Assembly: GCF_037975245.1 (NCBI RefSeq)
Contig: NC_092579.1
Location: 22,204,666-22,268,665 of the forward strand
From: Apostichopus japonicus
Taxonomy: Eukaryota > Echinodermata > Holothuroidea > Aspidochirotida > Stichopodidae
Reading direction: 5' to 3'
DNA length: 64,000 bases
Made by a program: the position numbers and the translations under genes. Of the stretch, positions 1-13,800 are shown in pieces (within the stretch, counting starts at the first letter, position 1; every line of letters begins with the position of its first letter). The notes under the pieces are model-generated. The model made no database searches. It was given only the letters and a program-made list of their open reading frames with translations, and had not been told where the DNA came from.

Positions 1-3000
1 CAAAGTTTGATCTCTTCTTGTTTCTTCAAAGGTGCCACAGGATATTTTTGGCAACAATAATGAATTTGCCTTTTTTTCATTAATTATCAAACCTTATGTT
101 AATGTACCTCACAAATAGGATTTCCAAGAACCCTGGGTGAACCTTTTTCCCTGCAAAAGTCATCAACTCCTTGGAGACGTGTATAAAAACTGTTGAACAT
201 TAGCTACTTGTTGATGTGTTAATCTTGATTTGAATCGGGAGATTCCATGAAGAACCTATCAGAATTTAAAATTTGAGGGAGAGAAGTTTAACTTTCAAAA
301 AAAAAAAAAATCCACTGTAGTATGATACTATTGTGAAATATATAAGGTCATTGAGAGTACAATAGAATGATGATGCAACTAAATCTCTTATATGTTTACT
401 TCTGGCCTTATATATGAATGAATAGGATAGGATATCTCATTCGTTGGCCCAATAAATTTCAACCAAACACTCTCCTTATAATATAAGTGTCCCCTACTGC
501 GATTAAAAGTCTTTTCTACAGAAAATCGATCGAATGTTTGTCAGAAGGTTTGTCGAAACATCTTTATTTGGATGTTCTCATATTCATGGTGTTTACTGGT
601 ACGTACATGCACCCTACTATAGTGCCGCGGACAATCAGTCCATGCATTATTTGCCTTTCTAACCTTGTATTTTTTTTTATTCTTGATCTCGTGATTGTTT
701 ATTTTTACATTTAGCAATATATCGAGATATATGAACTACCTTTAGCTCTCCATTGCTGACTTTTTTTTTCTTTTCTTGTTTGAGTTTTATTTACTTATTA
801 TTCTGAAGTGGTATTTGCAGAAGGCGACGCTTTCCTATCTGAACAAAGACTCTTAAAATAGACGTAAAAATAATGACAAAGCAAACCATAAAAGCCGAAA
901 CAATTGTTTTTGATTCTGCAAAGGATAATTTAACTTTTTGTTAGTTAGCCCTGATCCAGTCTCACCTTGATGCAGGGTAAAATAATAGAAGCCAAGAAAC
1001 AAAACAAAAATCGTTAGGCTTTCAATTTCTTTGTTTCATGGATTGATTGGCAAGGCTTGACATTTTGACCTTATGAGACATTTTTATGAGGCAAGATTAG
1101 ATTTTTTTTTTTGGGAGATAAAAATAGATATGTACATAGGTGTTAATTCGACTGAACATACTCACTCAAGTATAGTTTGTTAAGGTGAACATGCATCTTG
1201 AATTAAAATATACATATATTTTTGGGGGCTTAATGGTGTGAAAGAGAGAATGTTTTCAACAAGAAATGGATTACATTGAACGACCATGTAGAGATACTAA
1301 GACAGATCAATATTGAAAGATAAAGACAAGGAAATTCCAAACTGTAAAGTTGTTGTCTGGAAACTTTTCATTTGCACTGCAAACAGTATTTTGTAATTGA
1401 AGGAGCCTGGTAGTATGGTACGTACAGTAGGGTGTGCTATATGTTGCTTTGTTTTAACCGTTAACGAGTGAAATCTTTCCCCCCGTTTGATTACTGGCGT
1501 TTTGGGGTCGCATTCGTTGTACCGCTCAGCAGTAAATTGTTTGTTGTGATTTGACGTTCTAGTTCCCCGTATATCAGCTGTAACCTGCAGTTTCCAGGAT
1601 TAATGTGAAAGTTACCCCGATAACCTAGCTCAGTAATGCTTTACACTGCGCTGGGAAGTCACACGTATACAACACTAGCCTGCATTAGCAAACACAATTG
1701 AGAATGTAATTATAAATATTTCAACATATTCATCAGCAAATAACCAATTGAGCAGCACCATTCTGGAAGATTTTGCCTGACGTTGCCTTTAGTGTGTAAC
1801 AGTTACAAAAATTGGGGCATCATTTGGCACCGTTATAATAATATTAATAGTAATAGTAATAATAATAAGCTGGGTGACGGTGCAATATAACACGTGAGGC
1901 ATGCAAACTGTGCAAATAGCAACGCCGAGCATGTAGAAGGCAAAGTAAAGTCAACTCTATAATTGAAGCTGGTCGTCGGCCGGGTGGCTTCAATTAATGA
2001 GACGAGAAGAAAATTGGAAACTGAGATATAAGTTGGCATGACAAGAGGGGGGGGAGTACTTGACCTCTTTCGTTCGCGGAATAGGATACTCATCACCTAT
2101 GTTAGGCAAACATCCTAACCACTGCAAGAAAAATGTATATATCAGAGCTGGAGTCATTGAGTTGGGACTTGATTCCTCTGTATTCTAGACTTGTATTCAT
2201 ATCTTTGTTATACAAAGACAATGTGGTGGGTTTTAATCTGAAACATGCAGCAGTTTTCCAGCATTTCTTTTTTTAATACTTAAAGCAATCAACTTTTTTC
2301 GCACAGGAATTATCGCTTTGATTGTAGATTCCAGATGTGACTAATCAGCAGCTGTAACATGATTTATACACTAAATGCAAGCACTACCATGTAAGCGGCC
2401 CCTTCTGTATACTGATATCTATGTATAGGATATTCAGCACTGAAGCAGACAGATGAAATCATTTTGTGGGAGTGAAAGTTCCCTCACACCTCCCTTACCT
2501 GTCTCTCCACAACATACTTATGCACTCTAACTTATGTTGCAGAAAGGTACAACATTATAGCATTGCACTGTCACATGGATCAACAACCACTCCTATCCCA
2601 GTCTACTAAACTTGAATCAGCCACTGGAATTATGACAAATTGTGGGATGACATTTTTCTGAATTCAGAGAGCCAAATTGAGGCCTTGGGAGACAATTGTG
2701 TTACCAGGACCCCCTCTCTTTTTTTTCAGACTTCATTATGGGTTAAGTGTTTAATGAAAATGAGAATGCATTATTCTTTCTCTATATTCCTCAGACCACT
2801 GGGCTGTATCACCTACCCTCTCCAGTCCCCATCTTTTCAGCCCTACTTTCATTTCTCTTGAAAGTTGTCGTTTTTATCGTGAAGGAAATTTTCCTTGAAT
2901 ACTGTAAAGTGGAGGATGACCAAAATAATTTGCATCTGTGTTACATGTATTTATTTTATTTTTCAATTATTGATCACTCTTTTAATAGGTCCTTTTAATT

Positions 3001-3026
3001 GTCTGTGAGAATTGTCCCATACATGT
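1..3026. other. non-coding, AT-rich; no gene recognised
   Basis: Holds an A-run (297-310), a TAA/TAG run (1834-1869) and a short G-run (2047-2054). Frames are short and uninformative. Confidence 0.6.
1834..1869 (+). repeat. (TAA/TAG)n trinucleotide repeat
   Basis: TAATAATATTAATAGTAATAGTAATAATAATAA-type run of about 36 bp. Similar short TTA runs lie at 40671-40694 and 41991-42009. Confidence 0.85.
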
Positions 3027-3045
3027 GTATATATATATATATGTG

Positions 3046-3076
<31 letters not shown>

Positions 3077-3098
3077 CCATCCATCCATCCGTCCATCA
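3027..3098 (+). repeat. (TA)n followed by (CCAT)n
   Basis: An imperfect TA run ends at 3076 and switches directly to CCAT repeats with one CCGT variant. Confidence 0.9.
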
Positions 3099-4555
3099 CT
3101 ATCAGTTTAGTTCAAAACACAATGCATTTGGTAAATTAGTAACTAAGAAGGACTTTAAAACCTGGAATATCACATCAAAAAGATTGTAAGTTAAGATTTG
3201 GGAGAATATGACTTATTTCCAGGTTAAAAATATAACTTGACTTTAAGATCTGCTTCAAGGTCAGTCTCAGTGTAGATAATAACGAATCAGCAATGCTCCA
3301 TGTTATAACGCTCTTTACGCTTGCATTCAGCAGCTTCTTCATCGATTGAACAATTATGTATTTCTGTAATATGCCTGCAATCCGCATGGAATCCCTTTTT
3401 GCACGAATGATTAATCCTGCGTGAAAATCAGGCTATTATCGCTATTAATTATTAGAAAACTACCTAAGAGATGGGTGACAGGGGGGAATCATGTATATAT
3501 GTATCTCCTTGACCTATTCTAGATATTAAAATTGGAGTGTTTCTGGGAAATATGCAAATAAGAAAGGCTTGGCTCTTCTATATTAAAGTTGAGGTGAAAT
3601 TTCATCCATATGATGTCTCTCTGACTCGCCTAGTGTTTGTCGAAGACCTTGAGTTTTTTTTTTGTTTCTTTTCTTTTTTCCCTTCTCATCAGCATCCCTT
3701 TTTTTAACCAATTGAAAGTGAGAGTTGTACACGGTAGTTGAAAGTGAGAAGTGTCTGACATTTCCCGTATCAAGGACGACAAAAAAAAAAAAAACGTTTA
3801 AAAAGCTTTCATTCATCCTCGTTTGTTTCCGTTTTTCCACGAAGAACTGTATTTTAATGTGAAAAGTCAACTTTGAACCAAATAAAACCTTCATTTTCAT
3901 TTGGCAAGAGAGTAAAGTAAGGATAAAGTGTAGCATATTGTAGTTCCTACAGTGTGAAAAGACCAGACCTGATGTTAAAATTAAGCATTTGTAGACACGA
4001 ACCTAACATAATTGACCTAAATCAAGCCAAAACGCCAAATTCTCATGAAAAACAATCCACGGTGACTTTGTTATCGTGCGTTATTACTTGGGCCTGTTGT
4101 CGGCCCAAAAATTTTCCACCTCCCTTATGGTTTGTTTAATTCAAATTCAAATGAATTTGGTCTGTTTTAAAAAAAAATTAGTTTTAAGCTGTATACCCAC
4201 TGAAGTATTTGTTTAAAGTAGACAACGTTTATATTGGTCTGTCTAGTATAGAAAAATCATATTCCATTTGGGAAATATCGCAGATTTATTGTTCCTTCTG
4301 ACAATCTGAACAAGAAATTTGGGAAAATTTCAAACTGTTCAGTTGTTTACTTGGACTAACGTTGCAAAATGTATTAAACACATTTTTAAAAAAGGGTGAC
4401 ACGCATAGCTGTTCGCTCAGCTACTGTAGCTATTGTCGAAACCATCTATGAAACAAACAATGGATTGGTTCCAATTAAAGATATGAATCATCAGATTTTA
4501 TGTAAACAGGCTTGTCAAAATCTGCTTTCGATACCTTTGAACTGTGTGTGTGCGT

Positions 4556-4560
<5 letters not shown>

Positions 4561-4582
<22 letters not shown>
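4561..4582 (+). repeat. poly(T), 22 bases
   Basis: Uninterrupted T-run. On the minus strand it is a poly(A) that could be a retroposon tail, but no retroposon body is recognisable beside it. Confidence 0.8.
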
Positions 4583-4587
<5 letters not shown>

Positions 4588-4877
4588 ACAAAAAAGAAGA
4601 AAGGAAATACCCTTGATGGACAGAACAATGTATCTAAAATTGGCACCCATTGTTAGCGTGTTAATATATCCTTTAGTTTTGTTTAATCGGTACAATACGT
4701 GTTTAGTGTTGCAGTGAATGCCCTCACAATGATAAAGCTAATGATACGCTGCAGGGTATGATGCCGTTTTACTGGGAACTCACCGCAAAAATGGGGGTAA
4801 ATATCGTATTTGGCATTTCCCTTGTGAATTGGTAATGTCTACACGTATGACAGATTTTCTATCAGGGGAATCTTGAG

Positions 4878-4890
4878 TTTGGGAACCCTG
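4878..4890 (-). mobile_element. hAT-type terminus relic TTTGGGAACCCTG
   Basis: Reverse complement CAGGGTTCCCAAA resembles hAT ends and is identical to the 13-mer at 45367-45379. No partner end or 8-bp duplication was found nearby, so only a fragment is claimed. Confidence 0.35.
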
Positions 4891-5609
4891 CCGGGGTGCA
4901 ATGTTTTACGTCACTCCCCAAAACATCTGCCTACTCGCTTTAACGTGTCTAGAGTGACCTGGTAACCTTTGACACAGACCTCCCCTGTTGACCGATCACC
5001 AGCAGCTCCATTCAACCTTCCTCCTCATTCTACCACCCTAAGTGTCAAGTTGTGTACTCTATACAGAGCTGTCGGTATCATTTATCTGGCGTGCAAAATG
5101 CGACAATTATCGCATTTAAGTGAGGGCTGTCTTGTACCAGAAATATAGTTTAGGCATCTGTTTGCGATGAATATTATACTTCCGGGTGTGGTTTCTATAA
5201 TGTGCAGAGATGTTTGCTTGATGAACTAAGTTAAATGTTTTCATTCATGTTCACTCATCACAGATTATTCATTTTAGCATTTAAATTATACAGTTTAAAC
5301 AGCTAACAAAATATTGTGACTCACATTTCTCATAGGATGATGACATTAGACGAAAGTAAAATGGCAAGAAATAAACAAAATGAAAGTTTACTTTGTCAGT
5401 TTTCCGGTATGATTAAGACTTTTTTTTCTTGCCTATTCACAATGTTTTTTATCTTTTGTATCAATTGCAAAAAGCATATTGATACAATTAGAAGTTTCAA
5501 CTCAAAATTAACCAAATAATGTTCCTCTCCAAGGAATATTTGACTTGGTATCACATATAGAAAAAAGTAAATGTCAAAAAATACTTTGCTGTACCAGTCC
5601 AAAGATGTA

Positions 5610-5838
5610 GCTGTAGCAGGTTTTGTACATAGGAATGGTAATATTTTAAGTTATGAGTCTTCCGAACTACTCCAAAGACTTATACACTAATTTATTCCCG
5701 AAGATGTCACTCTTTTTTTCTTTTCTTTTTTATATGGGAGGTTGTACCTAGGAATCTTTAAATTCTCAGCCTTCCGAACTACTACAAAAGATTTGTACAT
5801 TTAAATTATTCCCTAGATGTAACCCCCAATTTTTTTTT
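5610..5838 (+). repeat. two-copy tandem duplication, period 112 bp
   Basis: TTCCGAACTACT at 5660 recurs at 5772. GGTTTTGTACATAGGAAT is matched by GGTTGTACCTAGGAAT, and ATTCCCGAAGATGTCAC by ATTCCCTAGATGTAAC. Each unit ends in a T-rich run. Confidence 0.65.
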
Positions 5839-7289
5839 TTTTTTTTTGCATGTAATTTTATCAATTCCATGACTTAATTGTAGTATGCTGCCATCATTTC
5901 ACTTAACTTTTTTGAAGCTTACATTCTTAAGTCTTTGCATTAGCGTGCAGGATACTCTGACTTTGTGGTCGACTTTGCCGTCGACTTTGCAGCGAACTGA
6001 TCTTTGAATAGCACTTTTAAGGTCTTGCTGCCCTCTTTATCTGAAAAAGAGACATTTTCTTGACTTTTCTCTTTAATCTTGATGCTTTCTGGGTGAACTG
6101 GATGGTGTAAAAGTAACTTCTTGTGACTTTGATGGAGCAATGTAAATATATGAATTCATGCTTAAAAGGATGAATTAAGGCACAAAATTTATTGGTAAAA
6201 AATATGAAAAATGAAATACACACTACATTCAATTTATATTTAAGTAGGATCTCTACTAATTTTTGAGAAAGTGACAATTTATAAACAGATCATGATATTC
6301 AACAATTGAAAGTGGCTGCAGGACTACTTTGGCCTTGTTTACATTAAGGATCGGACACCTGGGCACGGCGTTCAGTAGTAATTGATTGTTGAAAAACCTC
6401 TTTCGCATCTGCGTTAGACGCTTGCGGGTGGTTTGGCAATCACGAAACAGGCAGTTGTAATATCTGTACAACTAGAAGAAAATACGAAAAAGTTGTGTGT
6501 GGTGTGATGTGCAGAGAATATAGAATTTAATGTTTATGCCTAATTTTTCATAATTTCCTGTTGCAGTTGTGTTTGACTCAATTTAAAAAGATTCTGGTAT
6601 TTTTCAAGTACCTTCTTTCCTTTCAGTCTTTCAACACAAACACAAAGTGCATTTTTTTTTTCGAAAAACAACAAACCCCCAGAAAACAAGACAAAAGACA
6701 AGAATGCGAGATGATTTATTTGTCTTCGTATTGTGACAACTATTACTGGGAACTGAAACCCCTCAGGCTATTGTTTAATATTGATATGCTGTCGTTTTTA
6801 ATTCTATAATGATTTCTATTTCTAAGAATTGTTTTAGTTTATTTGTCTGTCTGTTTGTTTCTTGTTTTATTTGACCGTTAGGAATGTGTTGATTAGATTG
6901 CTAGTTTCATTTTTACAATTAGCTTACGACGAAAATCAATTCTAACTGCCAAAGGTCTCTTCAACCCGTTCTGTCAGTTAAGTCTGATGAATGACCAGGC
7001 ACTGGCCAATATTTCTTTGCCCCCGATAATTTGGGGGATTAGAATAAGGATTAGGAAGATCAGAGGGATAAAGTGTTTCAGTATCTTGCAAGAGAGAGAA
7101 AAGATTATATTATAAGCATTACTTTCCGACCAAGTTGTTGCTGATCCACAACAGAATGTTTTCATAACATCATACGCCAAAAGGTCATATCCAGCCAAAT
7201 TTAACACTGGAGTAGAACTGAAGCGAGAGAGATAGAGAGCTTGTGTCAGTACAAAAATGACAGTAAAATCATCTTAAAGCCCTGTTTTG
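5839..7289. other. non-coding; no gene recognised
   Basis: A short triplication of TCGACTTTG lies at 5955-5995. Otherwise I see nothing notable. Confidence 0.55.
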
Positions 7290-7531
<242 letters not shown>

Positions 7532-7532
<1 letters not shown>

Positions 7533-8195
7533 CTTTTCACAGTTCATTGTTTATAATAACAGAAATTCTTTATTTTCATGTAGTTAAAACTGCTTATATT
7601 CTTCTTTATTTGCAGTAGCTGGAAACAGATTGTAAAGTCTGTTTTATTAAGTTCATTGTTTAAGTACTCCAAGTTAGTAGGAAAACATGCTGTAATGGAT
7701 AGTTTCATTCTTGTACCCCTTTCATCAAATTAAGGCGCCTCAGGTATGAATGAGTGTCGTCTGTATATAAATATACCCTGCATTATTTTATATTCTATTG
7801 TGGGACCTGGTATTATATACATTACAAGGAATGATTTTAAAGAGCAAATAATGGTTTCAGTTTCAAGTATCCACTTAAATTGTTTGTTTTAAGAGCAGAG
7901 ATAAAACTGTGATCTTTAGAAATATCGAGGAAATGCAGAACTAATAATTATTGCATTGATCACGTCACAATGGAGTCTGGCTTGCTAGTTGCAAAGTTCT
8001 GTGAATGAAGCCGAATTAAAGGGAAAAGAGCTTGACTAAAGCTCAATGCACTGCTTGTTGAAGGTGACAATGGCTAAATATCAGCAAATATTGATATTTT
8101 GCTGCTTAATTTCGTATGATTTATCTGATTGTGATCTACATATTCAGTTGAGTAAATATTACAGTAATGCAATACCCAAAGCATCCCGGGGACTT
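7532..8195. other. non-coding; nothing recognised
   Basis: AT-rich single-copy-looking sequence between the (TA)n array and the minisatellite. Confidence 0.55.
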
Positions 8196-8556
8196 GCTAG
8201 CATCTCATGCACCCCTTTGACACACATGCATCCCTCTAATAGAGTGTCCCATGCACCCCTGTAGCATCATCATGTACCCCTTGGACAGTGTCTCATGCAC
8301 CCCTTAAATAACGTCGGATGCTTCCCTCAGTGTCTCACCCACCCTGTTAATAGCGTCTCATGCATATCTTTGCGTCTCTCGCAAATTGTAGTGTCTCATG
8401 CAGCACCCCTTAGGGTCTCATGCACCAATTCAATAGCATCTTTTGCACCCTTTTGTGTGTCCCTTGCACCCACTTTGCGTCTCTTGCACCCCTTAGCATC
8501 TCTTGCACCCCTTAGCATCTAATACCACCCATTAACCGTGTCTCTTGCATCCACCC
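8196..8556 (+). repeat. degenerate minisatellite, core TCTCATGCACCCCTT
   Basis: At least twelve imperfect copies of GTCTCATGCACCCCTT / GTCTCTTGCACCCCTT spaced about 18-30 bp apart. Copies become shorter and more regular toward the right end (8455-8520). Reading frames here are low-complexity translations of the repeat. Confidence 0.75.
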
Positions 8557-8559
8557 CTC

Positions 8560-9003
8560 CATATTGAGTACAAGAAATATGTTGTATTTGGTAGAGGTTA
8601 AAGGTCATTGGGGGTCACCAGAGGTCAAACCAAACACCCTATAAACAGATATCTTAAGAAGGAAAATTTGATGAATCTCATACTTGTTGTGTAGTGGCCC
8701 CATATTGAGTAGAAGAACCATGTTGCATTGGTAGAGGTCAAAGGTCATTTGAGGACACCAAGGTCAAATGGTGAAAACCTTGTAAACACGATATATTTGG
8801 CGTGTAATGCGCAAAATTGAATGCCAGAATCAGGCCATTTATGACCATGTTAAGATAGATCATTCCATTTGATGAGCTAATAATAAAGACCTGTCGTGAG
8901 TATAACGACCCTAATTATAAATGGTGAAGATCAGAGGTCAAACTGTGGAAGCCTTGTAAACGTGATATCTCAGAGGTAATACTTTGATGATTCATGGTTC
9001 ACA
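8560..9003 (+). repeat. 141-bp tandem repeat rich in AGGTCA half-sites
   Basis: ATATTGAGTA at 8561 recurs as ATATTGAGT at 8702 with the following sequence largely conserved: GGTAGAGGT..AAAGGTCATT, GAGGTCAAA, then TGTAAACA.GATAT. A third, diverged partial unit covers about 8925-9003. The second unit contains a perfect direct repeat AGGTCA-A-AGGTCA. A related family is present at 35265-35530. Confidence 0.7.
8735..8747 (+). promoter_or_regulatory. perfect DR1-type nuclear-receptor half-site pair
   Basis: AGGTCA-A-AGGTCA, two consensus half-sites spaced by one base. DR1 elements are bound by RXR/HNF4/COUP-TF-type receptors in animals. It sits in a tandem repeat, so binding is possible but function is not shown. 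The equivalent place in the first unit reads AGGTTA-A-AGGTCA. Confidence 0.35.
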
Positions 9004-10614
9004 AAAATTAATAGTATAAATGCCCATGGATCTTAAAACATTCTATACCTAAAGTGTAAACACAATAACTTCACCATGGAAACATAAAACGTGTCAATTT
9101 GAAACCACAGTACTTGAAAAAAAAACTTTCTTTGGGCAAGGAGTCTGCAATCACTAAGCCTTTTGGCTTTCTGGTGCCCCTTATTTCATTTCTCCCGGTG
9201 GAAATTTGGTTTCCACCTTCATTGTCTTTCCTTTATGAACCACCCCGTACGGTCTGCCAGATTGTGGTCAAGTGAACTGCTGTATATGCAGCTAGGGTGC
9301 ATCCATGTTAGAATGGGGGGGGGGGGGGAACAGTTCATGACTACCCTGCCCAAAACAAAAACATATTTAGAAAGTGGGATCACTCTCAAGGAGCAGAGAG
9401 TATCCCACAGGAACACTTGCAATAAATAATTGCCTTTCTTTTCTGAACTTTTGAGGTATCATCTCTTATGGAAAAAGTCCATTATTAAATAGAACATTTT
9501 TTGCCCCCATCAAAATCATAGCTGATGTTCTTGCTGATAGGATTCGTTAGGCTATTACACTAACGTGTGGTATCAGTAGCACCTATATAAAGCTTAACGC
9601 TTAAAATGCTTGTACGGCCCAATTGTTTCCCTCTCCTGTTTTTTCTTTGTACCTAAGCATTTGTTGAGCATTTCTCCCCCCAGTTGTTATCCTGTGACGT
9701 AAGCAGTTTGGCAGTCTAGTAATAATAATAAACTTTTGCAGCTCTTTAATTCCATCAAAGTCAGCAAGTCTTTGCTCATGTTTATTTTCTTTCCTGTCTT
9801 TTCTCCATTCCTCGTCCACTAACTCCTTGCCTCTTGCCTCATCTCATTCACCCTTCCCTCCCCTCACCTTCCCTCCCCCTCATCCTCCACCCTCCTTCTC
9901 CCCTCTCCCACTTTTCCAATGTAACAATTATTTTGGCACATTGCCAAGACCTGATAGAGGTATTACATTGAACTGTGCTGGAGTGGCAGCGTGCAAAAAG
10001 ACTGCACAGTATTTTTCAACTGTGTATAGAGATTCTGCAACTCCCTTTCCACTGCTTAATAATGTGTGGTAAAAATTTTTTTTTATGGATAAGGTATCAT
10101 TTCTTGGAAAGTTGTCTGTGAGTTTGCAAATGCCACACCGGTAGAATGCTTAAGGGATATATAGTTGCCATGGCAGCACGGTTTACTGGTATTGAATTTA
10201 TTCTGCGGAGTTAAAAAAAGAAAAGAAGAAAAAAATCAATGTGATGTACTGAATTCTGGAGGAAATGTAGAGTTTTCACAAGTTTTATCTTGTTTGAAAA
10301 GTTGATTACTTTTCAGTCCTGAAGAGTTCTGCTTGGTTTAATCTGAGTGCATTTTTATTAAACGGTATTTTTTATCAGGCAGTGGAACTTTCCGTAGATC
10401 TACATATATGCCGTGTGGCTTTTGTGGAAACTTGTTACGGTCGTGTACGTGCATATCACAGGCCTGCAGTAATTAAAGCTTTACATTTCTCTACAAACCT
10501 CTGGTTTCCTATCTTACAAATGGAAGGATATCTGTCAATTAAGTGAGATTAATTGAGACTCCTGATAAAAAAAAAGACAGCCATTGTCTAATTGCACATC
10601 CCAAGAATAAACTT
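9004..10614. other. non-coding; G-run and C/T-rich tract
   Basis: G14 at 9315-9328 and a C/T-rich tract at 9835-9915. No supported gene. Confidence 0.55.
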
Positions 10615-10855
10615 GTGTTGTGGTCATGGATAATCCAGGAAAAGTCATGGAAAACTTGAAAATTTCATTTCTGGCCCTAGAAAAGTCATGGAAAATAGTT
10701 CAATGTAAAATATCACGGTAAATGGAACGATTTTCCATACATTGTCTCTACTTTTTTTCCACCTGAAAATTTTCCCAAACTAAAAGTTCTTACATGTTCT
10801 TTGCAAAACAGTCATGGAATTTTGTCATGGAAAAATGACGTTTATTTTCAAGAAT
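10615..10855 (+). repeat. degenerate repeat with core AAAGTCATGGAAAA
   Basis: GTCATGG recurs at about 10622, 10643, 10685, 10811 and 10824, mostly as AAAAGTCATGGAAAA. Spacing is irregular, so this is an old, diverged minisatellite or dispersed repeat fragment. Confidence 0.5.
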
Positions 10856-13800
10856 TTGTCAGAACCGTGCAAATAATCACATAAAGTAACATCATTCCTT
10901 TGCACCACTAGCTATCATATCAAAGTCTATGATAGGATAGACGTTATGTGGCATAGTTATTCTTGTCTCTTACCTCCCCCTTTCCCCACCCCACTTCCCC
11001 ACCTCAAATCACTGTTTGTGACATTTCTGCTCCAGCATTTGCAAATTTGGTTTTCAAATTGAGATCCAGACAATAATTATCTGGGTGGACATTTGCCAAG
11101 GCTGCCCACAAAAGGTGGCTGTTCTTTTGTGCATAATTGTTTACATTTTTGTGGCTTTTGTGCTCTTTATAGATGATTTCTGCATCTTGTAAAATTCTTT
11201 GCCAGAGGTAGTACCTTCATGAAAACTCTCCCACAAATCAGAAGCTGACCACAACATCATGTTTGAGGTTTCAACCTTTGACACATTTCAAAAAGGCAGT
11301 TTTTAGAGTTCAAGGAAAATAGTTTGAATGTTGAACCATTTAGTGATGACTACATCCCCATCAACAATAAAGGGGAAGGGGGGAGGGGGAACTCCTGTTT
11401 TTCTCCATATTAAGGGTTGCCATTATAATACCTTTCTAGAGTTTAACGTATGACCTTTCCTATTCCATACCTATGTAAAGGAGCTTCTTTTTTTGCCAAG
11501 GTATCATGAGGTTAAATTATAAACACAAAATACCAAATATCTTGTTAATTAGCCGACGTCATGGTGTCACAACACATTATTGCATAATATCAATTTTCTT
11601 TGTCTGAAAGATTATATTTAAGCAGAGAAGAACAGTCTGTAGTCTCGATTGTATGTTTTATTAATTAATTAATATTTAATACAATTGCAATGTGAGAGGT
11701 ATGCTAATGACACATATATAAGATCAAGGGTAATATCTCCATTTAAATCTCATCCCAAAGTGACACATACATACCATTAATTGTGATCCTTACGCTACTC
11801 CAAACATGTCCCAAACATATTTTGCAGGAGAAACGCCTCAAAGCTTACAAAATTCTGGGGAAAAGGATGAACATTTTCGTCAGAAATATGGCCAATTAAC
11901 CGACCATAAGCCACGCACGCCTGTGATTGTTCTTTACCATTGCATATGCATTTCATGCAGAAAGGTCACGCCGGGTCGCCTGGATTACTCACCATCCCAT
12001 ACACACAGTACAGTGCATTATGTAGTCCTATATGAACGTTATACAACGTTATGCATATCGAGTTGAAAGTCTTTAATACCGCCTTTACAGTTCAAAATTA
12101 AACCCTTTAAAAGCGTAAAATGAAACTGAACTTTTACAAAGTTTTGTAATATAAACAAAGAAATCGTGAGTAAAACCATCGGTTTACGGGGGAAAAACAC
12201 AACCTCATTAACGTGTTTGTCAATCACGTCTGTTTCGTATGTGACGGAGAGTCAGGGACACGGATTATTAAAATTTCAACAACATGTTGACGTGTACTGT
12301 AGCTTTAACCTATTTAGAGAAATTTTTCGGAATATACCGAAGGCCTAGAATGCTTTACGACTACAGTGTAGGTCTATAGTCTATCATTTATTGTATTTAT
12401 GCACCTTGCATTTGCCATGATTAATTAGTTTCATTCACTATGAATGACTACCACACAAACTGCCGTTAGTATTACACTAATGGTCAGTGTTCGATCTAGT
12501 GCCCTCTTTTTGGCGTAGCAAAAAAATGCTACACAATAATTGACCAAATTTGTATAGCAATTTTCGCCCAGCAATAGAATTGCACATTTTGCGACTGTTG
12601 ATTCTAGTAGTATGAACTGGACACTAAACACTCCTATTAAGAGTCGTATCATTTTGTTCTTGCTTTTTTTGCATTTATTCGTGGAAAACAAATAATTTTC
12701 CTACTTCAGCCGAGCATCCTTCGCATACATCTTCAACTTCCATTTTTTTTCACTGCACATGGAGAGATTTGATAATTTCTCTTTTCTCATACAAATCGGA
12801 TAATATGATTCAGTCAGAGCAAGCCCGGAGGTTTAATTGTACAGGTACGACAGTTGTTACGAATCCAGCTATTCTGCGTCCGACGAATGCAATCTTTTTT
12901 CTTTCTCTTGAGAAACAAACCACAAACTCACACGTTAACAAGTAGTCATACGCAAAACATAACAAAACACCTTTTGGAAGTAAATCGTAAGAATCAACAG
13001 CACACAGTTCAGAGTTAATGCATCCAATACAGAGAATTTCAAGCTAAAAATAGCTTAAAATGATGCTTTTACAAATTTCCTGTGATTTGATTGGCTAATA
13101 GTCCCTTACCCATTGTCTATAATGTACTATAATGTACTATAATACTGTACGTACATTCTACTATACTATACTGTGTGCGATATAGACGTACAGAACATCA
13201 CGTGATAGAGATGATTTCATTGGTTGAGTTTAAAGTATGAACGAGAAAGGTGCGGTTTGAATGCATAATTGTTTGGGAGAACAAAATTGTCAATTGCTAC
13301 AAAAACGTTAGTTACTCTTTAATTAGGGTTCGCCGAGTCAAAATTCTATCACCTTAGTCCCTCTCTCACTAATAACAATATATATGTATGTATATGTATG
13401 TAGACAACATTGGAATGCTAAAAAAACAGATGCAATGCAATATTTCCCTTTAAATTAAAGGGCATAATGGCAGTGTTTTTCATTTTCCAAGGGATACAGC
13501 AGAAGGAAGTATTGGGTTTTTGTTCAAGAACTTCAAGCCCAGTGGTAGTGAGGCGAACTTTCGGTCCATTAATCGCCAAATTGCCATGGATATCACATGT
13601 GGAATACTAATCACCAGTTGGCTAATTGCAACCATTTTGGATGAGAGGAAATTTAATGGATAATAGGGTTGATAGTGATATCAGGATTTCCATATTTGGA
13701 TGTGTATGGCAAGCCAAAAATGCCTGATAAATTAGATATTTTTTCCGACTGTCTTGGCTGGTCTGGCGATTTAGTATTTCTCAGGAAGCAGTTATTACGT

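Larger units (their letters stand above)
3099..5609. other. non-coding; T-run and hAT terminus relic only
   Basis: Contains the T22 run and the TTTGGGAACCCTG relic. A minus-strand frame at 3583-3936 is Lys-rich and shows no splice context. Confidence 0.55.

Noticed and set aside
3583-3936. 117-codon minus-strand open frame, Lys-rich
   Set aside because: Its composition comes from A-runs read on the minus strand; no splice or start support.
4561-4582. Poly(A) tail of a processed pseudogene or LINE (minus strand)
   Set aside because: No recognisable body and no target duplication beside the T-run.
5940-6140. 66-codon minus-strand frame rich in Lys/Ser
   Set aside because: Its C-terminal part is a short GTCGACTTTG repeat read in reverse; no gene support.
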